The notes beneath the pieces are model-generated. The model saw only the letters and a program-made list of their open reading frames with translations. It was not told the DNA's origin and made no database searches. The position numbers and the translations under genes are program-made. DNA of 64,000 nucleotides from Acanthosepion esculentum (taxonomy: Eukaryota > Mollusca > Cephalopoda > Sepiida > Sepiidae). Below are positions 39,631-53,370 of the stretch, piece after piece; positions within the stretch are counted from its first letter, which is position 1; each line of letters opens with the position of its first letter. The stretch is from assembly GCA_964036315.1 (NCBI GenBank), contig OZ038479.1:63257804-63321803 (forward strand), read 5' to 3'.

Positions 39631-41570
39631 ACTGCATACTGTTATATATTTCTAGAGAAATTTAGAAAACAATTTGAAATATTGCATCTTTTGTTATTTT
39701 GCAATAAAAAAGTTAGAATGCAAATAGAAATACTGCATATTGTTATAATTTTCTAGAGAATTTTAGAAAACATATTGAAATATTGCATCTTTTGTTATTT
39801 TGCAATAAAATAGTTAGAGTGCAAAAAGAAATACTGCATATTGTTATATTTTCTAGAAAATTTAGAAAACGTATTGAAATATTGCATCTTTTGTTATTTT
39901 GCAATAAAAAAGTTAGAATGCAAATAGAAATACTGCCTATTGTTATATTTTTCTAGAGAAAAGTTAGAAAACATTGAAATATTGCATCTTTTGTTATTTT
40001 GCAATAAAAAAGTTAGAATGCAAATAGAAATACTGCATATTGTTATATTTTTCTAGAAAAAGTTAGAAAACATATTGAAATATTGCATCTTTTGTTATTT
40101 TGCAATAAAAAAGTTAGAATGCAAATAGAAATACTGCATATTGTTATATTTTCCTAGAGAATTTTAGAAAACGTATTGAAATATTGCATCTTTTGTTATT
40201 TTCCAATAAAAAAGTTAGAATGCAAATAGAAATACTGCATATTGTTATATTTTTCTAGAGAAATTTAGAAAACATATAGAAATATTACATCTTTTGTTAT
40301 TTTGGATTAAAAATGTTAGAATGCAAATAGAAATACTGCATATTGTTATATTTTTCTAGAGAAAAGATAGAAAACATATTGAAATATTGCATCTTTTGTT
40401 ATTTTGGATTAAAAATGTTAGAATGCAAATAGAAATACTGCATATTGTTATATTTTTCTAGAGAAATTTAGAAAACATATTGAAATATTGCATCTTTTGT
40501 TATTTTGCAATAAAAAAGTTAGAATGCAAATAGAAATACTGCATATTGTTATATTTTTCTAGAGAAAAGTTAGAAAACATATTGAAATATTGCATCTTTT
40601 GTGATTTTGCAATAAAAAAGTTAGAATTCAAATAGAAATACTGCATATTGTTATATTTTTCTAGAGAAAAGTTTTGAAAACATATTGAAATATTGCATCT
40701 TTTGTTATTTTGCAATAAAAAAGTTAGAATGCAAATAGAAATACTGCATACTGTTATATATTTCTAGAGAAATTTCGAAAACAATTTGAAATATTGCATC
40801 TTTTGTTATTTTGCAATAAAAAAGTTAGAATGCAAATAGAAATACTGCATATTGTTATATTTTTCTAGAGAAATTTAGAAAACATATTGAAATATTGCAT
40901 CTTTTGTTATTTTGCAATAAAAAAGTTAGAATGCAAATAGAAATACTGCATATTGTTATATTTTTCTAGAGAATTTTAGAAAACATATTGAAATATTGCA
41001 TCTTTTGTTATTTTGCAATAAAATAGTTAGAGTGCAAAAAGAAATACTGCATATTGTTATATTTTTCTAGAAAATTTAGAAAACGTATTGAAATATTGCA
41101 TCTTTTGTTATTTTGCAATAAAAAAGTTAGAATGCAAATAGAAATACTGCATATTGTTATATTTTTCTAGAGAAAAGTTAGAAAACATATTGAAATATTG
41201 CATCTTTTGTTATTTTGCAATAAAAAAGTTAGAATGCAAATAGAAATACTGCATATTGTTATATTTTTCTAGAAAAAGTTAGAAAACATATTGAAATATT
41301 GCATCTTTTGTTATTTTGCAATAAAAAAGTTAGAATGCAAATAGAAATACTGCATATTGTTATATTTTTCTAGAGAATTTTAGAAAACATATTGAAATAT
41401 TGCATCTTTTCTTATTTTCCAATAAAAAAGTTAGAATGCAAATAGAAATACTGCATATTGTTATATTTTTCTAGAGAAATTTAGAAAACATATAGAAATA
41501 TTACATCTTTTGTTATTTTGGATTAAAAATGTTAGAATGCAAATAGAAATACTGCATATTGTTATATTTT
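39400..41570 (+). repeat. 11/12-monomer higher-order repeat (1,112 to 1,216 bp)
   Basis: ACTGCATACTGTTATATATT is at 39,631 and 40,743 (shift 1,112). TAGTTAGAGTGCAAAAAG is at 39,811 and 41,024 (1,213). GGATTAAAAATG is near 40,304 and 41,520 (1,216). A monomer was added near 40,830-40,930 in the second copy. CpG-containing AAAACGTATTG occurs in both. Confidence 0.85.
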
Positions 41571-44500
41571 TCTAGAGATAAGTGAGAAAACATATTGAAA
41601 TATTGCATCCTTTGTTATTTTGCAATAAAAAGGTTAGAATGCAAAAAGAAAGACTGCATATTGTTATATGTTTCTAGAGAAAAGTTAGAAAACATATTGA
41701 AATATTGCATCTTTTGTTATTTTGCAATAAAAGAGTTAGAATGCAAATAGAAATATTGCATATTGTTATATTTTTCTAGAGAAAAGTTAGAAAACATATT
41801 GAAATATTGCATCTTTTGTTATTTTGCAATAAAAAAGTTAGAATGCAAATAGAAATACTGCATATTGATATATTTTTCAGGAGAAATTTAGAAAACTTAT
41901 TGAAATATTGCATCTTTTGTTATTTTGCAATAAAAATGTTAGAATGCAAATAGAAATACTGCATATTGTTATATTTTTCTAGAAAATTTTAGAAAACATA
42001 TTGAAATATTGCATCTTTTGTTATTTTGCAATACAAAAGTAAGAATGCAAATAGAAATACTGCATATTGTTATATTTTTCTAGAGAAATTTAGAAAACAT
42101 ATTGAAATATTGCATCTTTTGTTATTTTGCAATAAAAAAGTTAGAATGCAAATAGAAATACTGAATATTGTTATATTTTTCTAGAGAATTTTAGAAAACA
42201 TATTGAAATGTTGCAACTTTTGTTATTTTGCAATAAAAAAGGAAGAATGCAAATAGAAATACTGCATATTGTTATATTTTTCTAGAGAAATTTAGAAAAC
42301 ATATTGAAATATTGCATCTTTTGTTATTTTGCAATAAAAAAGGAAGAATGCAAATAGAAATACTGCATATTGTTATATTTTTCTAGAGAAAAGTTAGAAA
42401 ACATACTGAAATATTGCATCTTTTGTTATTTTGCAATAAAAAAGGAAGAATGCAAATAGAAATACTTCATATAGTTATATTCTTCTAGAGAAATTTAGAA
42501 AACATATTGAAATATTGCATCTTTTGTTATTTTGCAATAAAAAAGTTAGAATGCAAATAGAAATACTGCATATTGTTATATTTTTCTAGAAAAATTTAGA
42601 AAACATATTTAAATATTGCATCTTTTGTTATTTTGCAATAAAAAAGTTAGAATGCAAATAGAAACACTGCATATTGTTATATTTCTCTAGAGAAATTTAG
42701 AAAACATATTGAAATATTGCATCTTTTGTTATTTTGCAATAAAAATGGTAGAATGCCAATAGATATACTGCATATTGTTATATGTTTCTAGAGAAAAGTT
42801 AGAAAACATATTGAAATATTGCATCTTTTGTTATTTTGCAATAAAAAAGTTAGAATGCAAATAGAAATACTGCATATTGTTATATTTTTCTAGAGAAAAG
42901 TTAGAAAAAATATTGAAATATTGCATCTTTGGTTATTTTGCAATAAAAAAGTTAAAATGCAAATAGAAATACTGCATATTGTTATATTTTTCAAGAGAAA
43001 TTTAGAAACCATTGAAATATTGCATCTTTTGTTATTTTGCAATAAATAGAATGCAAATAGAAAAGCTGCATATTGTTATATTTTTCTAGAGAAATTTAGA
43101 AAACATATTGAAATATTGCATCTTTTGTTATTTTGCAATAAAAAAGTTAGAATGCAAATAGAAATACTGCATATTGTTATATGTTTCTAGAGAAAAGTTA
43201 GAAAACATATTGAAATATTGCATCTTTTGTTATTTTGCAATAAAAAGTCAGAATGCAAATAGAAATACTGCATATTGTTATATTTTTCTAGAGAAAAGTT
43301 AGAAAACATATTGAAATATTGCATCTTTTGTTATTTTGCAATAAAAAGTTAGAATGCAAATAGAAATACTTCATATTGTTATATTTTCAAGCGAACAGTT
43401 AGAAAACATATTGAAATATTGCATCTTTTGTTATTTTGCAATAAAAAATAAGAATGCAAATAGAAATACTGCATATTGTTATATTTTTCTAGAGAAATTT
43501 AGAAAACATATTGAAATATTGCATCTTTTGTTATTTTGCAATAAAAAAGTTAGAATGCAAATATAAATACTGCATATTGTTATATTTTTCTAGAGAAATT
43601 TAGAAAACATATTGAAATATTGCATCTTTTGTTATTTTGCAATAAAAAAGTTAGAATGCAAATAGAAATACTGCATATTGTTATATTTTCTAGAAAATTT
43701 AGAAAACGTATTGAAATATTGCATCTTTTGTTATTTTGCAATAAAAAAGCTAGAATAGAAATAGAAATACTGCATATTGTTATATTTTTCTAGAGATAAG
43801 TGAGAAAACATATTGAAATATTGCATCCTTTGTTATTTTGCAATAAAAAGGTTAGAATGCAAAAAGAAAAACTGCATATTGTTATATGTTTCTAGAGAAA
43901 AGTTAGAAAACATATTGAAATATTGCATCTTTTGTTATTTTGCAATAAAAGAGTTAGAATGCAAATAGAAATATTGCATATTGTTATATTTTTCTAGAGA
44001 AAAGTTAGAAAACATATTGAAATATTGCATCTTTTGTTATTTTGCAATAAAAAAGTTAGAATGCAAATAGAAATACTGCATATTGATATATTTTTCAGGA
44101 GAAATTTAGAAAACTTATTGAAATATTGCATCTTTTGTTATTTTGCAATAAAAATGTTAGAATGCAAATAGAAATACTGCATATTGTTATATTTTTCTAG
44201 AAAATTTTAGAAAACATATTGAAATATTGCATCTTTTGTTATTTTGCAATACAAAAGTAAGAATGCAAATAGAAATACTGCATATTGTTATATTTTTCTA
44301 GAGAAATTTAGAAAACATATTGAAATATTGCATCTTTTGTTATTTTGCAATAAAAAAGTTAGAATGCAAATAGAAATACTGAATATTGTTATATTTTTCT
44401 AGAGAATTTTAGAAAACATATTGAAATGTTGCAACTTTTGTTATTTTGCAATAAAAAAGGAAGAATGCAAATAGAAATACTGCATATTGTTATATTTTTC

Positions 44501-47500
44501 TAGAGAAATTTAGAAAACATATTGAAATATTGCATCTTTTGTTATTTTGCAATAAAAAAGGAAGAATGCAAATAGAAATACTGCATATTGTTATATTTTT
44601 CTAGAGAAAAGTTAGAAAACATACTGAAATATTGCATCTTTTGTTATTTTGCAATAAAAAAGGAAGAATGCAAATAGAAATACTTCATATAGTTATATTC
44701 TTCTAGAGAAATTTAGAAAACATATTGAAATATTGCATCTTTTGTTATTTTGCAATAAAAAAGTTAGAATGCAAATAGAAATACTGCATATTGTTATATT
44801 TTTCTAGAGAAATTTAGAAAACATATTTAAATATTGCATCTTTTGTTATTTTGCAATAAAAAAGTTAGAATGCAAATAGAAACACTGCATATTGTTATAT
44901 TTCTCTAGAGAAATTTAGAAAACATATTGAAATATTGCATCTTTTGTTATTTTGCAATAAAAATGGTAGAATGCAAATAGATATACTGCATATTGTTATA
45001 TGTTTCTAGAGAAAAGTTAGAAAACATATTGAAATATTGCATCTTTTGTTATTTTGCAATAAAAAAGTTAGAATGCAAATAGAAATACTGCATATTGTTA
45101 TATTTTTCTAGAGAAAAGTTAGAAAAAATATTGAAATATTGCATCTTTGGTTATTTTGCAATAAAAAAGTTAAAATGCAAATAGAAATACTGCATATTGT
45201 TATATTTTTCAAGAGAAATTTAGAAAACATTGAAATATTGCATCTTTTGTTATTTTGCAATAAATAGAATGCAAATAGAAAAGCTGCATATTGTTATATT
45301 TTTCTAGAGAAATTTAGAAAACATATTGAAATATTGCATCTTTTGTTATTTTGCAATAAAAAAGTTAGAATGCAAATAGAAATACTGCATATTGTTATAT
45401 GTTTCTAGAGAAAAGTTAGAAAACATATTGAAATATTGCATCTTTTGCTATTTTGCAATAAAAAGTCAGAATGCAAATAGAAATACTGCATATTGTTATA
45501 TTTTTCTAGAGAAAAGTTAGAAAACATATTGAAATATTGCATCTTTTGTTATTTTGCAATAAAAAGTTAGAATGCAAATAGAAATACTTCATATTGTTAT
45601 ATTTTCAAGCGAACAGTTAGAAAACATATTGAAATATTGCATCTTTTGTTATTTTGCAATAAAAAAGTTAGAATGCAAATAGAAATACTGCATATTGATA
45701 TATTTTTCAAGAGAAATTTAGAAAACTTATTGAAATATTGCATCTTTTGTTATTTTGCAATAAAAATGTTAGAATGCAAATAGAAATACTGCATATTGTT
45801 ATATTTTTCTAGAAAATTTTAGAAAACATATTGAAATATTGCATCTTTTGTTATTTTGCAATACAAAAGTAAGAATGCAAATAGAAATACTGCATATTGT
45901 TATATTTTTCTAGAGAAATTAAGAAAACATATTGAAATATTGCATCTTTTGTTATTTTGCAATAAAAAAGTTAGAATGCAAATAGAAATACTGAATATTG
46001 TTATATTTTTCTAGAGAATTTTAGAAAACATATTGAAATGTTGCAACTTTTGTTATTTTGCAATAAAAAAGGAAGAATGCAAATAGAAATACTGCATATT
46101 GTTATATTTTTCTAGAGAAATTTAGAAAACATATTGAAATATTGCATCTTTTGTTATTTTGCAATAAAAAAGGAAGAATGCAAATAGAAATACTGCATAT
46201 TGTTATATTTTTCTAGAGAAAAGTTAGAAAACATACTGAAATATTGCATCTTTTGTTATTTTGCAATAAAAAAGGAAGAATGCAAATAGAAATACTTCAT
46301 ATAGTTATATTTTTCTAGAGAAATTTAGAAAACATATTGAAATATTGCATCTTTTGTTATTTTGCAATAAAAAAGTTAGAATGCAAATAGTAATACTGCA
46401 TATTGTTATATTTTTCTAGAGAAATTTAGAAAACATATTTAAATATTGCATCTTTTGTTATTTTGCAATAAAAAAGTTAGAATGCAAATAGAAACACTGC
46501 ATATTGTTATATTTCTCTAGAGAAATTTAGAAAACATATTGAAATATTGCATCTTTTGTTATTTTGCAATAAAAATGGTAGAATGCAAATAGAAATACTG
46601 CATATTGTTATATGTTTCTAGAGAAAAGTTAGAAAACATATTGAAATATTGCATCTTTTGTTATTTTGCAATAAAAAAGTTTGAATGCAAATAGAAATAC
46701 TGCATATTGTTATATTTTTCTAGAGAAAAGTTAGAAAAAATATTGAAATATTGCATCTTTGGTTATTTTGTAATAAAAAAGTTAAAATGCAAATAGAAAT
46801 ACTGCATATTGTTATATTTTTCAAGAGAAATTTAGAAAACATTGAAATATTGCATCTTTTGTTATTTTGCAATAAATAGAATGCAAATAGAAATACTGCA
46901 TATTGTTATATTTTTCTAGAGAAATTTAGAAAACATATTGAAATATTGCATCTTTTGTTATTTTGCTATAAAAAAGTTAGAATGCAAATAGAAATACTGC
47001 ATATTGTTATATGTTTCTAGAGAAAAGTTAGAAAACATATTGAAATATTGCATCTTTTGTTATTTTGCAATAAAAAGTCAGAATGCAAATAGAAATACTG
47101 CATATTGTTATATTTTTCTAGAGAAAAGTTAGAAAACATATTGAAATATTGCATCTTTTGTTATTTTGCAATAAAAAGTTAGAATGCAAATAGAAATACT
47201 TCATATTGTTATATTTTCAAGCGAACAGTTAGAAAACATATTGAAATATTGCATCTTTTGTTATTTTGCAATAAAAAAGTTAGAATGCAAATAGAAATAC
47301 TGCATATTGATATATTTTTCAAGAGAAATTTAGAAAACTTATTGAAATATTGCATCTTTTGTTATTTTGCAATAAAAATGTTAGAATGCAAATAGAAATA
47401 CTGCATATTGTTATATTTTTCTAGAAAATTTTAGAAAACATATTGAAATATTGCATCTTTTGTTATTTTGCAATACAAAAGTAAGAATGCAAATAGAAAT

Positions 47501-48900
47501 ACTGCATATTGTTATATTTTTCTAGAGAAATTTAGAAAACATATTGAAATATTGCATCTTTTGTTATTTTGCAATAAAAAAGTTAGAATGCAAATAGAAA
47601 TACTGAATATTGTTATATTTTTCTAGAGAATTTTAGAAAACATATTGAAATGTTGCAACTTTTGTTATTTTGCAATAAAAAAGGAAGAATGCAAATAGAA
47701 ATACTGCATATTGTTATATTTTTCTAGAGAAATTTAGAAAACATATTGAAATATTGCATCTTTTATTATTTTGCAATAAAAAAGGAAGAATGCAAATAGA
47801 AATACTGCATATTGTTATATTTTTCTAGAGAAAAGTTAGAAAACATACTGAAATATTGCATCTTTTGTTATTTTGCAATAAAAAAGGAAGAATGCAAATA
47901 GAAATACTTCATATAGTTATATTTTTCTAGAGAAATTTAGAAAACATATTGAAATATTGCATCTTTTGTTATTTTGCAATAAAAAAGTTAGAATGCAAAT
48001 AGAAATACTGCATACTGTTATATTTTTCTAGAGAAATTTAGAAAACATATTTAAATATTGCATCTTTTGTTATTTTGCAATAAAAAAGTTAGAATGCAAA
48101 TAGAAACACTGCATATTGTTATATTTCTCTAGAGAAATTTAGAAAACATATTGAAATATTGCATCTTTTGTTATTTTGCAATAAAAATGGTAGAATGCAA
48201 ATAGAAATACTGCATATTGTTATATGTTTCTAGAGAAAAGTTAGAAAACATATTGAAATATTGCATCTTTTGTTATTTTGCAATAAAAAAGTTAGAATGC
48301 AAATAGAAATACTGCATATTGTTATATTTTTCTAGAGAAAAGTTAGAAAAAATATTGAAATATTGCATCTTTGGTTATTTTGCAATAAAAAAGTTAAAAT
48401 GCAAATAGAAATACTGCATATTGTTATATTTTTCAAGAGAAATTTAGAAAACATTGAAATATTGCATCTTTTGTTATTTTGCAATAAATAGAATGCAAAT
48501 AGAAATACTGCATATTGTTATATTTTTCTAGAGAAATTTAGAAAACATATTGAAATATTGCATCTTTTGTTATTTTGCAATAAAAAAGTTAGAATGCAAA
48601 TAGAAATACTGCATATTGTTATATGTTTCTAGAGAAAAGTTAGAAAACATATTGAAATATTGCATCTTTTGTCATTTTGCAATAAAAAGTCAGAATGCAA
48701 ATAGAAATACTGCATATTGTTATATTTTTCTAGAGAAAAGTTAGAAAACATATTGAAATATTGCTTCTTTTGTTATTTTGCAATAAAAAGTTAGAATGCA
48801 AATAGAAATACTTCATATTGTTATATTTTCAAGCGAACAGTTAGAAAACATATTGAAATATTGCATCTTTTGTTATTTTGCAATAAAAAAGTTAGAATGC
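41570..48900 (+). repeat. 16-monomer higher-order repeat (1,612 bp), four copies; first two in a 2,218 bp frame
   Basis: GAAAACTTATTG marks each copy (ACTTAT at 41,895, 44,113, 45,725 and 47,337) and CAAGCGAACAGTTAG marks each end (GCGAAC at 43,391, 45,609, 47,221 and 48,833). Shifts are 2,218, 1,612 and 1,612. All four copies keep the same inner order: CAATACAAAAGTAAG, ACTGAATATTG, GTTGCAACTTTTG, three AAAGGAAGAATG monomers, GAAACACTGC, AAAATGGTAGAATG, TTTGGTTATTTTG, and AATAAATAGAATGC. Copies 1 and 2 also share an upstream block with TAGAGATAAGTGAG near 41,575 and 43,793. This is the most regular higher-order repeat in the window. Confidence 0.93.
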
Positions 48901-51900
48901 AAATAGAAATACTGCATATTGTTATATTTTTCAAGAGAAATTTAGAAAAGATATTGAAATATTGCATCTTTTGTTATTTTGCAATAAAAAGTTAGAATGC
49001 AAATAGAAATACTGCATATTGTTATATTTTTCTAGAGAATTTTAGAAAACATATTGAAATATTGCATCTTTTGTTATTTTGCAATAAATAAGTAAGAATT
49101 TTGCAATAAAAATATTTGAATGCAAATAGAAATACTGCATATGTTTATATTTTTCTAGAGAAATTTAGAAAACATATTGAAATATTGCATCTTTTGTTAT
49201 TTTGCAATAAAAAAGATCGAATGCAAATAGAAATACTGCATATTGTTATATTTTTCTAGAGAAATTTAGAAAACATATTGAAATATTGTGACTTTTGTCA
49301 TTTTGCAATAAAAAAGTTAGAATGCAAATAGAAATATTGCACATTGTTATATTTTTCTAGAGAAAACTTAGAAAACATATTGAAATATTGCATCTTTTGT
49401 TATTTTGCAATAAAAAAGTAAGAATGCAAATAGAAATACTGCATATAGTTATATTTTTCTAGAGAAATTTTGAAAACATATTGAAATATTGCATCTTTTG
49501 TTATTTTGCAATAAAAAAGTTAGAATGCAAATAGAAATACTGCATATTGTTATATTTTTCTAGAGAAAAATAAGAAAACATATTGAAATATTGCATCTTT
49601 TGTTATTTTGCAATAAAAAAGTAAGAATGAAATAGAAATACTGCATATAGTTATATTTTTCTAGAGAGATTTAGAAAACATATTGAAATATTGCATCTTT
49701 TGTTATTTTGCAATAAAAAAGTAAGAATGAAATAGAAATGCTACATATTGTTATATTTTTCTAGAGAAAAGTTAGAAAACATATTGAAATATTGCATCTT
49801 TTGTTATTTTGCAATAAAAAAGTTAGAATGCAAATAGAAATACTGCATATTGTTATATTTTTCTAGAGAAATATTAGAAAACATATTGAAATATTGCATC
49901 ATTTGTTATTTTGCAATAAAAAAGTAAGAATGAAATAGAAATACTGCATATAGTTATATTTTTCTAGAGAAATTTAGAAAACATATTGAAATATTGCATC
50001 TTTTGTTATTTTGCAACAAAAAAGTTTGAATGCAAATAGAAATGCTGCATATTGTTATATTTTTCTAGAGAAAAGTTAGAAAACATATTGAAATATTGCA
50101 TCTTTTGTTATTTTGGATTAAAAATGTTAGAATGCAAATAGAAATACTGCATATAGTTATATTTTTCTAGAGAAAAGTTAGAAAACATATTGAAATATTG
50201 CATCTTTTGTTATTTTGCAATAAAAAAGTTAGAATGCAAATAGAAATACTGCATATTGTTATATTTTTCTAGAGAAATTTAGAAAACATATTGAAATATT
50301 GAATCTTTTGTTATTTTGCAATAAAAAAGTTAGAATGCAAATAGAAATACTGCATATTGTTATATTTTTCTAGAAAATTTAGAAAACGTATTGAAATATT
50401 GTATCTTTTGTTATTTTGCAATAAAAAAGTTAGAATGCAAATAGAAATACTGCATATTGTTATATTTTTCTAGACAAAAGTTAGAAAACATATTGAAATA
50501 TTGCATCTTTTGTTATTTTGCAATAAAAAAGTTAGAATGCAAATAGAAATACTGCATATTGTTATATTTTTCTAGAGAAAAGTTAGAAAACATATTGTAA
50601 TATTGCATCTTTTGTTATTTTGCAATAAAAAAGTTAGAATGCAAATAGAAATACTGCATATTGTTATATTTTTCTAGAGAAATTTAGAAAACTTATTGAA
50701 ATGTTGCATCTTTTGTTATTTTGCAATAAAAAAGGAAGAATGCAAATAGAAATACTGCATATAGTTATATTTTTCTAGAGAAATTTAGAAAACATATTGA
50801 AATATTGCATCTTTTGTTATTTTGCAATAAAAAAGTAAGAATGCAAATAGAAATACTGCATATTGTTATATTTTTCTAGAGAAATTTTGAAAACATATTG
50901 AAATGTTGCATCTTTTGTTATTTTGCAATAAAAAAGGAAGAATGCAAATAGAAATACTGCATATTGTTATATTTTTCTAGAGAAATTTAGAAAACATATT
51001 GAAATATTGCATCTTTTGTTATTTTGCAATAAAAAAGTTAGAATGCAAATAGAAATACTGCATATTGTTATATTTTTCTAGAGAAATTTAGAAAACATAT
51101 TGAAATATTGCATCTTTTGTTATTTTGGATTAAAAATGTTAGAATGCAAATAGAAATACTGCATATAGTTATATTTTTCTAGAGAAAAGTTAGAAAACAT
51201 ATTGAAATATTGCATCTTTTGTTATTTTGCAATAAAAAAGTTAGAAGGCAAATAGAAATACTGCATATTGTTATATTTTTCTAGAGAAATTTAGAAAACA
51301 TATTGAAATATTGCATCTTTTGTTATTTTGCAATAAAAAAGTTAGAATGCAAATAGAAATACTGCATATTGTTATATTTTTCTAGAGAAAAGTTAGAAAA
51401 CATATTGAAATATTGCATCTTTTGGTATTTTGCAATAAAAAAGTAAGAATGCAAAGAGAAATACTGCATATAGTTATATTTTTCTAGAGAAATTTAGAAA
51501 ACATATTGAAATATTGCATCTTTTGTTATTTTGCAATAAAAAAGTTAGAAGGCAAATAGAAATACTGCATATTGTTATATTTTTCTAGAGAAAAGGTAGA
51601 AAACATATTGAAATATTGCATCTTTTGTTATTTTGCAATAAAAAAGTTAGAATGCAAATAGAAATACTGCATATTGTTATATTTTTCTAGAGAAAAGTTA
51701 GAAAACATATTGAAATATTGCATCTTTTGTTATTTTGCAATAAAAATGTTTGAATGCAAATAGAAATACTGCATACGTTTATATTTTTCTAGAGAAATTT
51801 AGAAAACATATTGAAATATTGCATCTTTTGTTATTTTGCAATAAAAAAGTTCGAATGCAAATAGAAATACTGCATATTGTTATATTTTTCTAGAGAAATT

Positions 51901-52620
51901 TAGAAAACATATTGAAATATTGTGAGTTTTGTTATTTTGCAATAAAAAAGTTAGAATGCAAATAGAAATACTGCACATTGTTATATTTTTCTAGAGAAAA
52001 GTTAGAAAACATATTGAAATATTGCATCTTTTGTTATTTTGCAATAAAAAAGTTCGAATGCAAATAGAAATACTGCATATTGTTATATTTTTCTAGAGAA
52101 AAATAAGAAAACATATTGAAATATTGCATCTTTTGTTATTTTGAAATAAAAAAGTAAGAATGAAATAGAAATACTGCATATAGTTATATTTTTCTAGAGA
52201 AATTTAGAAAACATATTGAAATATTGCATTCTTTTGTTATTTTGCAATAAAAAAGTAAGAATGAAATAGAAATGCTACATATTGTTATATTTTCTAGAGA
52301 AAAGTTAGAAAACATATTGAAATATTGCATCTTTTGTTATTTTGCAATAAAAAAGTTAGAATGCAAATAGAAATACTGCATATTGTTATATTTTTCGAGA
52401 GAAATATAAGAAAACATATTGAAATATTGCATCATTTGTTATTTTGCAATAAAAAAGTAAGAATGAAATAGAAATACTGCATATAGTTATATTTTTCTAG
52501 AGAAATTTAGAAAACATATTGAAATATTGCATCTTTTGTTATTTTGCAATAAAAAAGTTAGAATGCAAATAGAAATACTGCACATTGTTATATTTTTCTA
52601 GAGAAAAGTTAGAAAACATA
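48900..52620 (+). repeat. Type-2 block with a 25/26-monomer duplication (2,634 to 2,534 bp)
   Basis: The monomer with ACTGCATATGTTTATA near 49,134 matches ACTGCATACGTTTATA near 51,768 (shift 2,634). AATATTGTGACTTTTG near 49,283 matches AATATTGTGAGTTTTG near 51,917. The one-base-deleted AAGAATGAAATAG monomers near 49,621 and 49,722 match 52,154 and 52,256 (shift 2,533), so one monomer was lost. GAAATGCTACATATTG occurs in both copies. An odd partial monomer at 49,085-49,120 (TAAGAATTTTGCAATAAAAA) shows an internal deletion of most of half B. Confidence 0.8.
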
Positions 52621-53370
52621 TTGAAATATTGCATCTTTTGTTATTTTGGATTAAAAATGTTAGAATGCAAATAGAAATACTGCATATAGTTATATTTTTC
52701 TAGAGAAAAGTTAGAAAACATATTGAAATATTGCATCTTTTGTTATTTTGCAATAAAAAAGTTAGAATGCAAATAGAAATACTGCATATTGTTATATTTT
52801 TCTAGAGAAAAGTTAGAAAACATATTGAAATATTGCATCTTTTGTTATTTTGCAATAAAAAAGTTAGAATGCAAATAGGAATACTGCATATTGTTATATT
52901 TTTCTAGAGAAAAGTTAGAAAACATATTGAAATATTGCATCTTTTGTTATTTTGGATTAAAAATGTTAGAATGCAAATAGAAATACTGCATATAGTTATA
53001 TTTTTCTAGAGAAAAGTTAGAAAACATATTGAAATATTGCATCTTTTGTTATTTTGCAATAAAAAAGTTAGAAGGCAAATAGAAATACTGCATATTGTTA
53101 TATTTTTCTAGAGAAATTTAGAAAACATATTGAAATATTGCATCTTTTGTTATTTTGCAATAAAAAAGTTAGAATGCAAATAGAAATACTGCATATTGTT
53201 ATATTTTTCTAGAGAAAAGTTAGAAAACATATTGAAATATTGCATCTTTTGTTATTTTGGATTAAAAATGTTAGAATGCAAATAGAAATACTGCATATAG
53301 TTATATTTTTCTAGAGAAAAGTTAGAAAACATATTGAAATATTGCATCTTTTGTTATTTTGCAATAAAAA
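52620..53370 (+). repeat. Trimer repeat, 305-306 bp, about two and a half copies
   Basis: GGATTAAAAATGTTAG is at 52,648, 52,954 and 53,259. Each is followed by a GCATATAGTTATA monomer and two ordinary long monomers. Earlier GGATTA monomers lie at 50,115 and 51,127, 1,012 bp apart. Confidence 0.85.
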
